A stretch of DNA of 62,725 bases from the NCBI GenBank assembly GCA_007693635.1, contig REDE01000125.1, forward strand, positions 1-62,725. Direction: 5' to 3'. Below are positions 55,014 through 62,725 of this stretch, piece after piece. A program made the translations under genes and the position numbers. Position 1 is the stretch's first letter; each line of letters opens with the position of its first letter. The notes under the pieces were generated by a model that saw nothing but the letters and a program-made list of their open reading frames with translations, had not been told where the DNA came from and ran no database searches. This DNA comes from Flavobacteriales bacterium. GTDB lineage: Bacteria > Bacteroidota > Bacteroidia > Flavobacteriales > Schleiferiaceae.

Positions 55014-57014
55014 TTATTGGACGTTTCTCAAGATAGTTACAGCTCCCTTGTATCGAATTTCACTATTACAATCTAAGATTATATAGTAAACACCATCGGG
55101 AAGTTCAGCACCACCATTGTTGGTTCCTTGCCAGTTGTTTTGGTAGTTTTCTGATCTGAAGACTTCAGCGCCCCAGCGATTGAGAATCGTGAGACTGCAA
55201 TTATCACCTTCCATGACTTCACTTAGATTTAGTGCATCATTAAAGCCATCGCCATTGGGCGTAATCAAATTCGGAACACGATCGGCGATTTGGTGCGGTA
55301 AAAGAGGATCTTCTGGTAAAGGTTGAACAATAACGATCATCGAATCAATATCGGTACAGCCATTTGGACCAACAATTTCAAGATAGTAGGTGACCGTATC
55401 AGGTTTGCTAGACGCTATCGTGAAAGGATTTGCAATGAACGGGTTGCTAAAGAATACGGGTTTGTTGGCCGACCAGAAATAGGCAACTCCACCACTTCCA
55501 TTCAGTTGAACAGTGCTGTCTGGGAAAGTTGTGATGTCTGGACCTGCGTTGGCAACGGGATTAAAGAAAATAGCGGTAATTCCTATTGTTGATTCGCAGG
55601 CGTTAGTTCCGCGTCCAACTACACTATAGTTTCCGGGTTGACTAACCCATATAGCGGGGCCAGTTTGTCCGGTGTTCCATGTATAGGTATTAGCTCCTTG
55701 AGCTACTAATAATAGGGAGTCCCCAGGGCAAAGTCTGATGGTATCGTCAGAAATATTGAAGCTTAAATCTGGTAGAGGTACAATATTCACTCGAAGGGTA
55801 TCCGAAACAAATTCACATGAACCATTCGTGATGACTAGTCTAAAACTTGTAGTATCGGGGATGAGATTTGTACTTACACTGATAAACGGATTGGTTTCGT
55901 TTGGAATATCTGTCCATGAACCAACCGTAAAAAACTGCCACTGATAATCCCAGCCAGCAACAAAATTAACCGCACTGAGAAGTACACTGTCATTTTCACA
56001 AATTGATAAAGAAGCCGATGGACGACCAGGCCAAGGAATAGCGGTTACTGGGGATAATGGAATCGTATCAACAACTACATGGAAAACATCAGAGGTGTCG
56101 ACACAAAAGCCATCGTTAACGACAAGATATACCCTAATATTAGAGTCCACAGCCAGCGTTCTTAGTGTATCTCCAACCAAAGGGAATAAAACTGTTTGAC
56201 CAAGGAGATTGATGCTGTCTGAAAGCCATTGGTACGAATAGGTTACCCCTGGAATGGCGTTTGGTCCGCTTAAAGTCCCTACAGTTCCTTCACAAAAGCG
56301 AATACTATCTGCACTTACGGTGATTCCTGGGCCAGGTGTGCCCACTATGGTTGTAGGGGGAAGATACTTATTGATAAGGACGTCTTCCGTCGATGCTTCA
56401 CATAGACCAAGGGTTAGACGAAGGCGAAAGGTGCCACTTTCTGTCACCACAAGTGTGTCTCTACCAGATCCAGTTTGACCGGGAATCATCACGCCATTTT
56501 CAAACCAGCGATAGGTAAAGCTCTCGCCCAGATTAGGTGCTGGAGCCCGAAGAATCACGGTGTCTCCATCACAAAAGCGCCAATCATTAAATGCGGGACT
56601 AAAGTATCCGTTTTCAATACTAAAGCCTTGATCTGCTGGCGGAAGTTTTCCGATAATGATGTTGTCAACAACATTGCCACTTTGCGCTGGATTAGATCCA
56701 TTAACTCTTAACGAATAAGCACCTTGAGGCAAATTACATGGTATAATTGCTCCTATTTGATATGCTCCAGTGTTAAAAGCAGTCAGTGGGTTGATCTCAA
56801 TAAAGTTTCCCGAGAAAACACCGGCATTATTCGAAATCTCAACTGTGAACTGATTTCCTGGATTTAAAGGCGTGGCTCCTACCAAAAAGTTAACTGTAAT
56901 TGTGTCGCATTGACAGCCTTGTGAGGGGGCAGTGGTCCCAATAATTTGAGCGTGACTCAAAAATGGCAGCAAAAAAGTTGCAATCCACCCCAGTGAGCGT
57001 AAATAGTTTTTCAT
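55014..57014 (-). CDS. T9SS protein with gliding-motility-associated C-terminal domain
   Basis: This 666-residue protein has a signal peptide (1-22, ending SHAQ), several Ig- or PKD-like repeats with strands such as YRWFENGVMIPGQTG, YQWLSDSINLLGQT and TYTWNTGQTGPAIWVS, and a C-terminal CHU_C domain (about 580-666; PNLITPNGDGFNDALNLSE, LTILNRWGAEVFRS). CHU_C is the type B sorting signal that goes with PorP/SprF-type proteins, which explains the downstream gene. It is a surface adhesin-like protein of unknown ligand. CAAATGTA at 57149-57156 (TACATTTG on the minus strand) is a possible -7 box for the two genes. Confidence 0.9.
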   Translation of the reverse strand: MKNYLRSLGWIATFLLPFLSHAQIIGTTAPSQGCQCDTITVNFLVGATPLNPGNQFTVEISNNAGVFSGNFIEINPLTAFNTGAYQIGAIIPCNLPQGAYSLRVNGSNPAQSGNVVDNIIIGKLPPADQGFSIENGYFSPAFNDWRFCDGDTVILRAPAPNLGESFTYRWFENGVMIPGQTGSGRDTLVVTESGTFRLRLTLGLCEASTEDVLINKYLPPTTIVGTPGPGITVSADSIRFCEGTVGTLSGPNAIPGVTYSYQWLSDSINLLGQTVLFPLVGDTLRTLAVDSNIRVYLVVNDGFCVDTSDVFHVVVDTIPLSPVTAIPWPGRPSASLSICENDSVLLSAVNFVAGWDYQWQFFTVGSWTDIPNETNPFISVSTNLIPDTTSFRLVITNGSCEFVSDTLRVNIVPLPDLSFNISDDTIRLCPGDSLLLVAQGANTYTWNTGQTGPAIWVSQPGNYSVVGRGTNACESTIGITAIFFNPVANAGPDITTFPDSTVQLNGSGGVAYFWSANKPVFFSNPFIANPFTIASSKPDTVTYYLEIVGPNGCTDIDSMIVIVQPLPEDPLLPHQIADRVPNLITPNGDGFNDALNLSEVMEGDNCSLTILNRWGAEVFRSENYQNNWQGTNNGGAELPDGVYYIILDCNSEIRYKGAVTILRNVQ

Positions 57015-57281
57015 TTGATTGAATTTAATTGTGTGTGCAATAACAACAAGTTAAGAGGCTTTAAATTTAACGTTCCAAAATTGTTTTCGTGAGTATGTCG
57101 AAATTGTAGATGTTCAAACAGCATTTCAATTTTAATCATACAGAGCGACAAATGTACAACGGAGATCAAAAAAAAATCGTATTTTCGTTTAAATAGCCCA
57201 TAAACAGTGTGTTTTATTTATTTTTCGATTAATTCACTCATGTATTCGAGCGAGTATTACTTTTGACTCAAAACAATTTAT

Positions 57282-57692
57282 ATGGAACGACTTAAGCAGA
57301 TTCTGTTTGATATGCAATCTAAATACGCTGGTTTTGAATGGGTTGGGTTTTATTTTATGAATCATGAGTCAATGGTTCTCGAATTGGGGCCTTACTTAGG
57401 CGAGGCTACGGATCACGTTGTTATTCCATTTGGTAAAGGTATTTGTGGACAAGTTGCGGTATCGGGACAAACCTATCACGCCCCGGATGTGCAGTCTGAG
57501 GATAATTATATAGCTTGCAGTTTGGAGACAAAATCAGAATTGGTTATTCCTATTTTCGATGCTGAAGGAATTCTCGTTGCTCAGCTGGATATTGATTCTC
57601 ATTCTTCGAATACATTTTCTGAGTCTACAGTAGAAGAGCTTGAAAAACTTTGCGAGATGATTGGCCAGAATTGGGAAGCATACACTTCTTAG
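57282..57692 (+). CDS. GAF-domain protein, probable free methionine-R-sulfoxide reductase
   Basis: This 136-residue single GAF domain resembles the fRMsr (MsrC/YebR) family: IPFGKGICGQVAVSGQT, IACSLETKSELVIPIFD and VAQLDIDSHSSNTFSE. C55 and C79 are 24 residues apart, as in the Cys94/Cys118 pair of the E. coli enzyme as I recall. The third cysteine (Cys84 there) is not visible. The reaction would reduce free methionine-R-sulfoxide with thioredoxin. Its N-terminal helix is short. TACTTTTG near 57257 is a likely -7 box. Divergent from the CHU_C gene, it ends 31 bp before a convergent gene. Confidence 0.7.
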   Translation: MERLKQILFDMQSKYAGFEWVGFYFMNHESMVLELGPYLGEATDHVVIPFGKGICGQVAVSGQTYHAPDVQSEDNYIACSLETKSELVIPIFDAEGILVAQLDIDSHSSNTFSESTVEELEKLCEMIGQNWEAYTS

Positions 57693-57723
57693 TGTATTTT
57701 TAAATGATAAGAAAGCTTGCTAA

Positions 57724-58437
57724 CTAGAATTTTGCACTTGATGTAAATAAGGTTACGTAAGATCCAAAAACTAGCATAGGGAACGCTTGATCATTTCTTA
57801 CTGGATGAAGGTAGCTGATATATGCTGATATCAGTGTGTTTCTACTTACAGCTATAGAATTAGTTATGCGAATATCCAGGAAGGTTGCCCCGCGTTCAAT
57901 TATTCCCTGAATATGATTTACACCAAGGCCAAATTCTTGACTTAAGGTTTGGGCTCTATTTCTTTTGTAGCTAAAGCCAAATGCATAACTCATAAAGGAA
58001 GGATTATCTCCAAGCTCTGCATCACCAGATATTAATATGTTTGGAGATAATTCAGCATAATACGACCAGTGATTATTGGGGCCGAAGTCTTCAGTTCCTC
58101 GTAGCAAGAAACCAATATATAATGGTGGTGCAAACATAGTTAGTGGGGTGTAGAAAGATGTTCCTAATCCAAATGCCGAAGAATTTTCTACAAATGTTGG
58201 CAACACTTTTTCTTTGCGTATAATTTGCTCATTTCGTATGGTGAAGGTTTCTCTGCTTACGGTTCTTATTTCATAATATCTGTCGGGGACCATTCTTTTG
58301 ACTTTTCCGCGAATAATGCTTCCATCGGTTAATTCAAACTCGGAAATGACAATTGGGAAAGCATCTGGAGTAAATGGTTGCTGAGCAAAAACGGTTTGTG
58401 TTGTAATTAGGATCAAGGCTAATATTAGATCGCGCAT
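57724..58437 (-). CDS. Outer-membrane-type protein, paralogue 1
   Basis: This 237-residue protein has a signal peptide (1-18, ending VFAQ), then a short domain with LTDGSIIRGKVKRM and YEIRTVSRETFTI, and a beta-barrel-like rest with aromatic strands ending TLFTSSAKF. The short N-terminal motif (xDGxIIRGxxxR then a strand, then TIxN) is shared with the next gene, so the two are tandem paralogues, 3 bp apart. I do not recognise the family. The barrel would be small, perhaps 8-10 strands. Confidence 0.7.
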   Translation of the reverse strand: MRDLILALILITTQTVFAQQPFTPDAFPIVISEFELTDGSIIRGKVKRMVPDRYYEIRTVSRETFTIRNEQIIRKEKVLPTFVENSSAFGLGTSFYTPLTMFAPPLYIGFLLRGTEDFGPNNHWSYYAELSPNILISGDAELGDNPSFMSYAFGFSYKRNRAQTLSQEFGLGVNHIQGIIERGATFLDIRITNSIAVSRNTLISAYISYLHPVRNDQAFPMLVFGSYVTLFTSSAKF

Positions 58438-58440
58438 GAT

Positions 58441-59283
58441 TTAAAAGTTTGAATGGGTATTGTTGAATTGGTTTATCATGCGTAGCATCTGACTAAGTCG
58501 CGTTGAGTATCGACGATACGTAAGTCCAATTGATAAATAACTTGATTTAATGTCTTGCGGAACGAAACAAATATCGGTGATTATTGATAATCCACTTGTG
58601 TGTCCAAGGGCAAATTCAATGTCGTAAGAAGCGTCGATGGTAAAAGGAAAGCTTAGGTCATCTTCGTAAATAAAAAAGCCCGACCCTATTCCTGCGGAAA
58701 TACTGTGAGTTACACGCCCCTCTCGATTGAACCTGTAGCCAGCTTGAATATTGCCAGCTAACATAGCGCTGATTTCGGCATTCTCGTTGCTGAATAATGG
58801 TGTGAATGAGTTGTTATAATTTGCTTGAATAAATACATCTGAATGGAGTTCCCAGCCTAGAAATAGCTTTAAACCTGTGAGTAAATTAATGTTTTCAATA
58901 TTAGTGACAACTCCCGTGAAGCCTAAGCCCTGAAAAAAACTAAAATCTTTTCGCCCTCCAATTTCCCAGCTTAATTCCGCAATGTCATCATTGTCTATGG
59001 TGACAATCTCGTTGTTTCTCGTTTTGATGCTTTGATAGTCCTCTAATACATTTCTTTGTCGATGCCCTCTAATAATCTCCCCATCTAAGGTTCTTATTTC
59101 CGTGATGTAAATGGGGTAGAAATAGTCAATCATTTCTTGATTAATGGAATCTGAAGCGATTTCTTCCCCAGTACTTTGCTTAGACAATAAAAGTTCGTTT
59201 TGTTTGTGCAGCACACTTTGTCCAAATGAATCAAACGCAATGTGAAATATTGCAGTAATGACGAGTATTTTTTTTAGATTCAT
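58441..59283 (-). CDS. Outer-membrane-type protein, paralogue 2
   Basis: This 280-residue protein has a signal peptide (1-22, ending DSFGQ), a longer polar N-terminal segment, the shared LDGEIIRGHRQRN and EIVTIDNDDIAELSW motif, and a barrel-like C-terminal half with AGYRFNREGRVTHS and SIGLTYRRYS. The start at ATG 59283 is preferred to one at 59304. It precedes paralogue 1 by 3 bp, so the pair is an operon. Function unknown; the shared motif may be a small surface-exposed or periplasmic domain. Confidence 0.7.
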   Translation of the reverse strand: MNLKKILVITAIFHIAFDSFGQSVLHKQNELLLSKQSTGEEIASDSINQEMIDYFYPIYITEIRTLDGEIIRGHRQRNVLEDYQSIKTRNNEIVTIDNDDIAELSWEIGGRKDFSFFQGLGFTGVVTNIENINLLTGLKLFLGWELHSDVFIQANYNNSFTPLFSNENAEISAMLAGNIQAGYRFNREGRVTHSISAGIGSGFFIYEDDLSFPFTIDASYDIEFALGHTSGLSIITDICFVPQDIKSSYLSIGLTYRRYSTRLSQMLRMINQFNNTHSNF

Positions 59284-59934
59284 TTGTAGATATTTGAATT
59301 CCAAAAGTAAGCTTTAAATTTGATTTTTGCAAGGGGGTAGCTCAGCCGAAATAAATTGATTGCCACCCAAGCTTTCCGAGTGCTTCCGTATGAACTCCTT
59401 TTTTTGTGTTGGTGAGTCACTATTATGCTTCCAGTTCGGATATTTTGATCGAATTTTAAGTTGTTTTACCCAATGCAATTATTCCCTCGTTTGCAGGAAT
59501 GTGTCGTCATGGATGTTTCATTACTTGGCAGCAGTATTAAGCAATTTTCGATCTGGTCCAAGAATTTTTAGGCATTTCTCACGTCCAAGCGGGAAAATAA
59601 ATTTTCATTGGCTTTCTTTATCTCTCGGTCAAAATCTCAAGCACAATTTGCTGAAGTTAGATGATCAAAAGTTCTTGGGCGCCTAATCGCGCTTTCTGCT
59701 CCAAGTCCTCAGCTAAAACCGCCGTGTCCGCAACAGTGGGCAAGGAGCTCCTCCGTCGCTCTTGCCCACTGGCGTCCACTGGCGTTTTAGCCTCCGGGCT
59801 TTCCGCTGCAATCGCGGGCGCGGGCGGATCGGGTACTCGAGACTATAAGTTTTAACGTTGAAATTCTGTTTATTCTTGAGTCACAATATGTTTTAAGTTA
59901 CTCAATTTTAATGCAATTGAAAATCAGGATTTAT
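59284..59934. other. 651-bp gap, empty apart from repeat copy B
   Basis: Between the paralogue pair and the long T9SS gene no convincing gene is visible on either strand. Open frames of 60-108 codons here have no start context, are rich in Cys and Phe, and do not resemble any known protein. The only structured part is the 147-bp element at 59675-59821, listed separately. The rest is AT-rich; both neighbouring genes are on the minus strand, so the gap must hold the paralogue promoter. Confidence 0.6.
59675..59821 (-). repeat. 147-bp GC-rich intergenic element, copy B (inverted)
   Basis: The reverse complement of this segment aligns without gaps to 3544-3690 (140 of 147 identical). Read on the minus strand it has a perfect 11-bp stem, CAGTGGGCAAG with CTTGCCCACTG (59771-59761 and 59744-59734), where copy A has one G-G mismatch. 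GCTAAAAC and GTTTTAGC also pair perfectly here. It lies in a gap next to T9SS genes, as does copy A. Function is unknown; a conserved structured RNA or a mobile miniature element are both possible. Confidence 0.85.
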
Positions 59935-62247
59935 TTAATTATGAACAATCATTAACTTTGTTTGTGGCATTCTAACCCCACCTTCGGTTATTCTAAGGAT
60001 ATATGTGCCAGAAAGTAGATGTTGGGTTTCCAAAATTAGTTCCGTCTCCCCTTTTATAAATTTTTGTTCCAACACTTTTCTCCCACTTAAATCATAAATA
60101 GATATGGATCCGGATGTACTTAGCGGTGAAGAAAAATCAATAAATACTCGTTGTGAAGTAGGATTGGGATACACCGAAAAACTTAGTTTATCATTAATCC
60201 TTGTATTGAATCGACTAATGTTAAAGTATGAGCAATTGGATAAAGCATCACAGCCATCTCTATAAATGCGAACGGCAAAGAACCCGGAACTATCAACGGG
60301 TAATTCACAGTCACCATTGGATTGGATGGGAACTAAAGCGCCATCCACGCAACGATACCACGAGCAGGAATCAGGCGTGCGTGAAGCTTGCGCAACAAAA
60401 ATGGAATCATTTAACAGTTGAATATGAGGCATTAAGGATCCTGAACTGTATATAGTTAAAGTGACAATACTGTCTCCACAACTTGTTGATTTTTTATAAA
60501 CTTTTGAGTGGTTGCCTGAAAACCTATTTAACCCGTTAAAATAAACCGAGGTTGGGTGGCAAACAGAGGTGTCATTCAGGGGGTAAACGCCATTTTCTCC
60601 GTTACATAAAGAGTACTTCACCAAAAATGAAGATTTGTCCGAAACATTTTGCGAAGGTGGTGATGACAAAAATGTGGTATCACCTCTCAAATCTATATTG
60701 GGCTCTCCTCTGTAGTGTCCAAACAGTATTAAATCATCATCAACGGTAAAGGACTTGACGTAAAAAGCTCTCCCTCTTTCGCCAAAAACTCTACCAAAAA
60801 TTGGGGAAAAAGACGAATCTATCATTATCAAAAACATCGCATTACCAAATGTCACGCCTCCGCCTTGTCCTATTGATGTTTTAGCACTCATAAACAATGT
60901 GCTATCGCTACCGGGAATGACATCAATTGCATGATCCACTAAACCTGTGATCAAAATATTTTGGTTGTCGTCAAGTGAAATGCTTTCTGTTTTATAAAAT
61001 AAGTTTACTGTCGAAGCATTGACACTCGCTGAAGATTTTTCGAAAAATGTTGTACGCTCAATGCCTCCAACGCTCTTGTTGACCTCAGTTACAATGCGCA
61101 CATCTTGGAACCTCCTAAAGGGAAATAAAGTATCTAATCCGAGGGCAAAGTTAATTTCATTTAATACGGTGGTGGTATTGTAATAAAAAGTGCTTAGCAA
61201 TAGGGGGTTGCCGTTTGGTAAAATAACTATGTCATTAGTTTTGAAATGTGTAGCAACGTTGTCAGTAAATAAAATATTAAACCACATCATCTTACCTGCT
61301 GAATTGAGCTTTAAAACAAAAGATACCTCATCGAATACTTCTGCCGTAATATTGATGGGGTCGTTGAGATAATTTGTGTAAGCAACACTAGCTCCATTAA
61401 ACTGTCCGGTTAGAAATACATTGCCATCGTTGTCTATTGCAGAATGAAAATATTTATTGATAAGAGGAAATCTGTTTCTGACAATTTCAGGAAATATCAA
61501 CCAATTTACATCACCAGAATCGCTAATACTTACAGTTGCATAATTTTGAGTTGACACACTTGTATTACCAGCCAAGTAATTGACGGTATCTCCATGAAAA
61601 TATCCTTGATCACCTATGATAAGCATAGATAATGCTACATCTCCCGATGCATTAGCCGTAGGGTCATAAAATGCAATTACACCGCCTGATGCATCAAATG
61701 TTTTGGCATAAATCAGCTGTCCATCGGAACCTAATTTAATGACAAATCCTGAAAGCCAAGAATGGTTAGTGGCCTTTACTCGCCAATCATCTGTAGAAAC
61801 ACCAACATTTAAACTGTCATAGAAATTTCCAGAAATTATGACACTTCCCTTGCCGTCGTAGGTCACACCTTTTACCAAAATTTCATCGGTAGAGTAGAAT
61901 TCCACCATCCAATCTAGCGTGTAATTTGCATCAAACTGAGTAATCAACAAATAATTGAAGTTTGGATTGGACGCTGTGTGTATTAGCGTGGTGTCGATTC
62001 CTATATCAATTTGCTCCCGATAAAAATGCGCAAACGCCAAATTGCCATTTGCTGAATGGCGTGAAACATGAGACTGTTCTACTCCAGTAGATTTATCAAA
62101 CGTATGGAAAAAATCAACGTCAAAAGTCTGTGCTAGCAAATTATTGTTTAATATGTTTAAACAAATTAAAATACCCAGTAGGAAACGACACATAGCCGCA
62201 GAATATCCGGTTGTTGACGATATGTGTGTTTTTTTATCAATGTTCAT
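59935..62247 (-). CDS. Long T9SS-sorted surface protein with propeller-like repeats
   Basis: This protein of up to 770 residues has a signal peptide (core LLGILICLNILNNNLLAQ) and a long beta-rich body with repeated units of the form G-x-V-x-I-x-G-x-F (for example GSVIISGNFYDSLNVG, NVFLTGQFNGASVAY and ILITGLVDHAI), resembling SBBP-type propellers. It ends in a type A sorting domain (about 690-770; SVYPNPTSQRVFIDFSS, GTYILRITEGG). The start may be ATG 62247 or ATG 62193 (MCRFLLG), the latter giving a more usual signal peptide; the promoter position does not decide. It is probably surface-attached or released; ligand unknown. Confidence 0.8.
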   Translation of the reverse strand: MNIDKKTHISSTTGYSAAMCRFLLGILICLNILNNNLLAQTFDVDFFHTFDKSTGVEQSHVSRHSANGNLAFAHFYREQIDIGIDTTLIHTASNPNFNYLLITQFDANYTLDWMVEFYSTDEILVKGVTYDGKGSVIISGNFYDSLNVGVSTDDWRVKATNHSWLSGFVIKLGSDGQLIYAKTFDASGGVIAFYDPTANASGDVALSMLIIGDQGYFHGDTVNYLAGNTSVSTQNYATVSISDSGDVNWLIFPEIVRNRFPLINKYFHSAIDNDGNVFLTGQFNGASVAYTNYLNDPINITAEVFDEVSFVLKLNSAGKMMWFNILFTDNVATHFKTNDIVILPNGNPLLLSTFYYNTTTVLNEINFALGLDTLFPFRRFQDVRIVTEVNKSVGGIERTTFFEKSSASVNASTVNLFYKTESISLDDNQNILITGLVDHAIDVIPGSDSTLFMSAKTSIGQGGGVTFGNAMFLIMIDSSFSPIFGRVFGERGRAFYVKSFTVDDDLILFGHYRGEPNIDLRGDTTFLSSPPSQNVSDKSSFLVKYSLCNGENGVYPLNDTSVCHPTSVYFNGLNRFSGNHSKVYKKSTSCGDSIVTLTIYSSGSLMPHIQLLNDSIFVAQASRTPDSCSWYRCVDGALVPIQSNGDCELPVDSSGFFAVRIYRDGCDALSNCSYFNISRFNTRINDKLSFSVYPNPTSQRVFIDFSSPLSTSGSISIYDLSGRKVLEQKFIKGETELILETQHLLSGTYILRITEGGVRMPQTKLMIVHN

Positions 62248-62306
62248 GTTTCCTAGTTTAAGTTAGTGAGGTCTTAATTATTCAGTTTTTTGTAATCTGT
62301 AGAGGA

Positions 62307-62331
62307 CAAATATATGGTATAACTGCCATAT
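62307..62331 (-). promoter_or_regulatory. -7 box and adjacent inverted repeat for the long T9SS gene
   Basis: On the minus strand TATATTTG (62314-62307) matches TAnnTTTG. Next to it, ATATGG (62312-62317) and CCATAT (62326-62331) form a dyad with an 8-nt spacer that overlaps the box, suggesting an operator. No TTG is seen at -33, so the promoter may need an activator. Confidence 0.35.
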
Positions 62332-62366
62332 AATATGAGGTTGGGTGTTTATAAATAATATTTTAG

Positions 62367-62638
62367 TTATTTACCTGCGTTAAATACGTGTGTAGGGTGT
62401 AGTCGTGGATGTTTTTTTATGGAGGTCGTGATGCTTAAGTTGTGCTTTCGTAGCCTTTGTTGGATGTCATCACAAGTATGTCCGATGTAGTATTTATTGA
62501 TTTTTTCATCTGTGCAAATTATTTTTTCTAGCGGTTTCCCGATAGCTATCGGGAGAACCCCGCTTTTGATCATTCTCCTATATGAGAACTATATTTCATG
62601 TGGGTTTCAGAGAATATGATGTAGAAGAAGCAATTCAT
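62367..62638 (-). pseudogene. Remnants of GIY-YIG endonuclease gene(s)
   Basis: Two fragments on the minus strand resemble GIY-YIG nucleases. The first starts at ATG 62638 with CFFYIIFSETHMKYSSHIGE and stops at 62570. The second, in another frame (62573-62367), contains EKINKYYIGHTCDDIQQRL followed by a degraded tail and no catalytic C-terminal part. The YYIGHT core is typical, but the GIY strand is separated from it by an 18-bp palindrome. Full genes of this family are 80-100 codons, so this is a broken copy or parts of two. Confidence 0.6.
62537..62554. repeat. 18-bp perfect palindrome inside the GIY-YIG remnant
   Basis: TCCCGATAGCTATCGGGA is self-complementary over 18 bp. I recall CCCGATAGCTATCGGG as a frequent palindrome in Bacteroidota genomes, which makes it a dispersed repeat rather than a local operator; this needs counting. 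It lies between the two nuclease fragments. Confidence 0.6.
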
Positions 62639-62684
62639 AGTCTGATTTTTTTTTAAGAAAAGGCTACTTGATCCCTTTCCCGTA

Positions 62685-62725
62685 TGGGAGATACTGGGTT
62701 CGAACCAGTGACCCTCCCGACATGT
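62685..62725 (-). other. tRNA T-arm-like sequence at the right edge
   Basis: Read on the minus strand, ACTGG-TTCGAAC-CCAGT (62709-62693) is a perfect T-arm followed by a 7-nt acceptor-like ATCTCCC (62692-62686) and A (62685), the geometry of a tRNA 3' end. The part before the T-arm does not give a normal anticodon loop: position 33 would be A, not U. GGGAG and CTTCC-like arms (62686-62690 with 62714-62718, GGGAG/CTCCC) also pair directly around the T-arm. So it is either a class II tRNA cut by the edge or a tRNA-mimic; similar sequences accompany GIY-YIG genes in Bacteroidota as I recall. Confidence 0.4.

Noticed and set aside
59330-59347. GGGGGTAGCTCAGC, similar to a tRNA 5' end and D-arm
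   Set aside because: No anticodon stem or T-arm follows within tRNA length, so no tRNA can be drawn; chance match or remnant at most.
59360-59855. Open frames of 64 and 108 codons on the plus strand in the 651-bp gap
   Set aside because: They are rich in Cys, Phe and Ser, one runs through the repeat element, and there is no promoter or domain; they look like chance frames.

Overview
The window looks like a chromosomal segment of a member of the Bacteroidota, most likely a Flavobacteriales lineage of the Cryomorphaceae/Schleiferiaceae kind. The grounds are: many starts preceded by the Bacteroidota promoter pattern (TTG/TTTG, about 18-23 nt, TAnnTTTG); secreted proteins ending in type IX secretion (T9SS) sorting domains; a PorP/SprF-like protein beside a gliding-motility-associated C-terminal-domain protein; a fused LpxC-FabZ; GWxTD and DUF2279 proteins. 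The window is gene-dense, with short gaps, several overlaps and no rRNA operon, insertion sequence, prophage or CRISPR array.

Layout. 0.2-7.7 kb: small exported protein, DbpA-like helicase, Kelch/T9SS protein, then a LytTR response regulator with a large propeller-sensor LytS-type kinase. 7.9-11.7 kb (minus): CoA-transferase subunits separated by a CotH-like lipoprotein gene, then sufS. 11.8-16.4 kb (minus): psd, cdsA, a LUD protein, ftsH, rsfS. 16.4-24.7 kb: birA, coaD, a NUDIX gene, pyrE, class I aldolase, a T9SS protein and a sigma-54-type response regulator without DNA-binding domain. 24.7-35.8 kb: an unbroken minus-strand run: ECF sigma, crtI, crtB, idi, queD-like, folE, SDR, flavin reductase, photolyase, then GNAT, M20 amidohydrolase, alanine racemase and a second racemase-like protein. 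36.3-47.2 kb: DUF2279, lpd, gyrB, thioredoxin, an Omp85-like barrel, a MerR regulator with a cobalamin-binding domain (LitR/CarH type), prfC, a GWxTD protein. 47.1-53.4 kb: rlmB, lpxD, lpxC-fabZ, lpxA, an ABC ATPase, efp and a second lpxD. 53.5-62.7 kb: PorP/SprF-SPOR fusion with its gliding-CTD partner, a GAF protein, two related outer-membrane proteins, a long T9SS protein, GIY-YIG remnants and a tRNA-T-arm-like sequence.

How it fits together. The most coherent system is a putative light-response module: the LitR/CarH-like regulator keeps the residues that bind and cap adenosylcobalamin, and 7 kb away one operon carries a sigma factor, carotenoid synthesis, pterin synthesis, flavin reduction and photolyase. 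Downstream on the same strand lies a compact four-gene set (acetyltransferase, amidohydrolase, two PLP racemases) that may handle N-acylated or D-amino acids and that I cannot match to a described pathway. Two copies of a 147-bp GC-rich intergenic element lie 56 kb apart in inverted orientation, about 95% identical, and one pair of differences is compensatory within a predicted stem. All function calls are by eye from the sequence; no database search was run.
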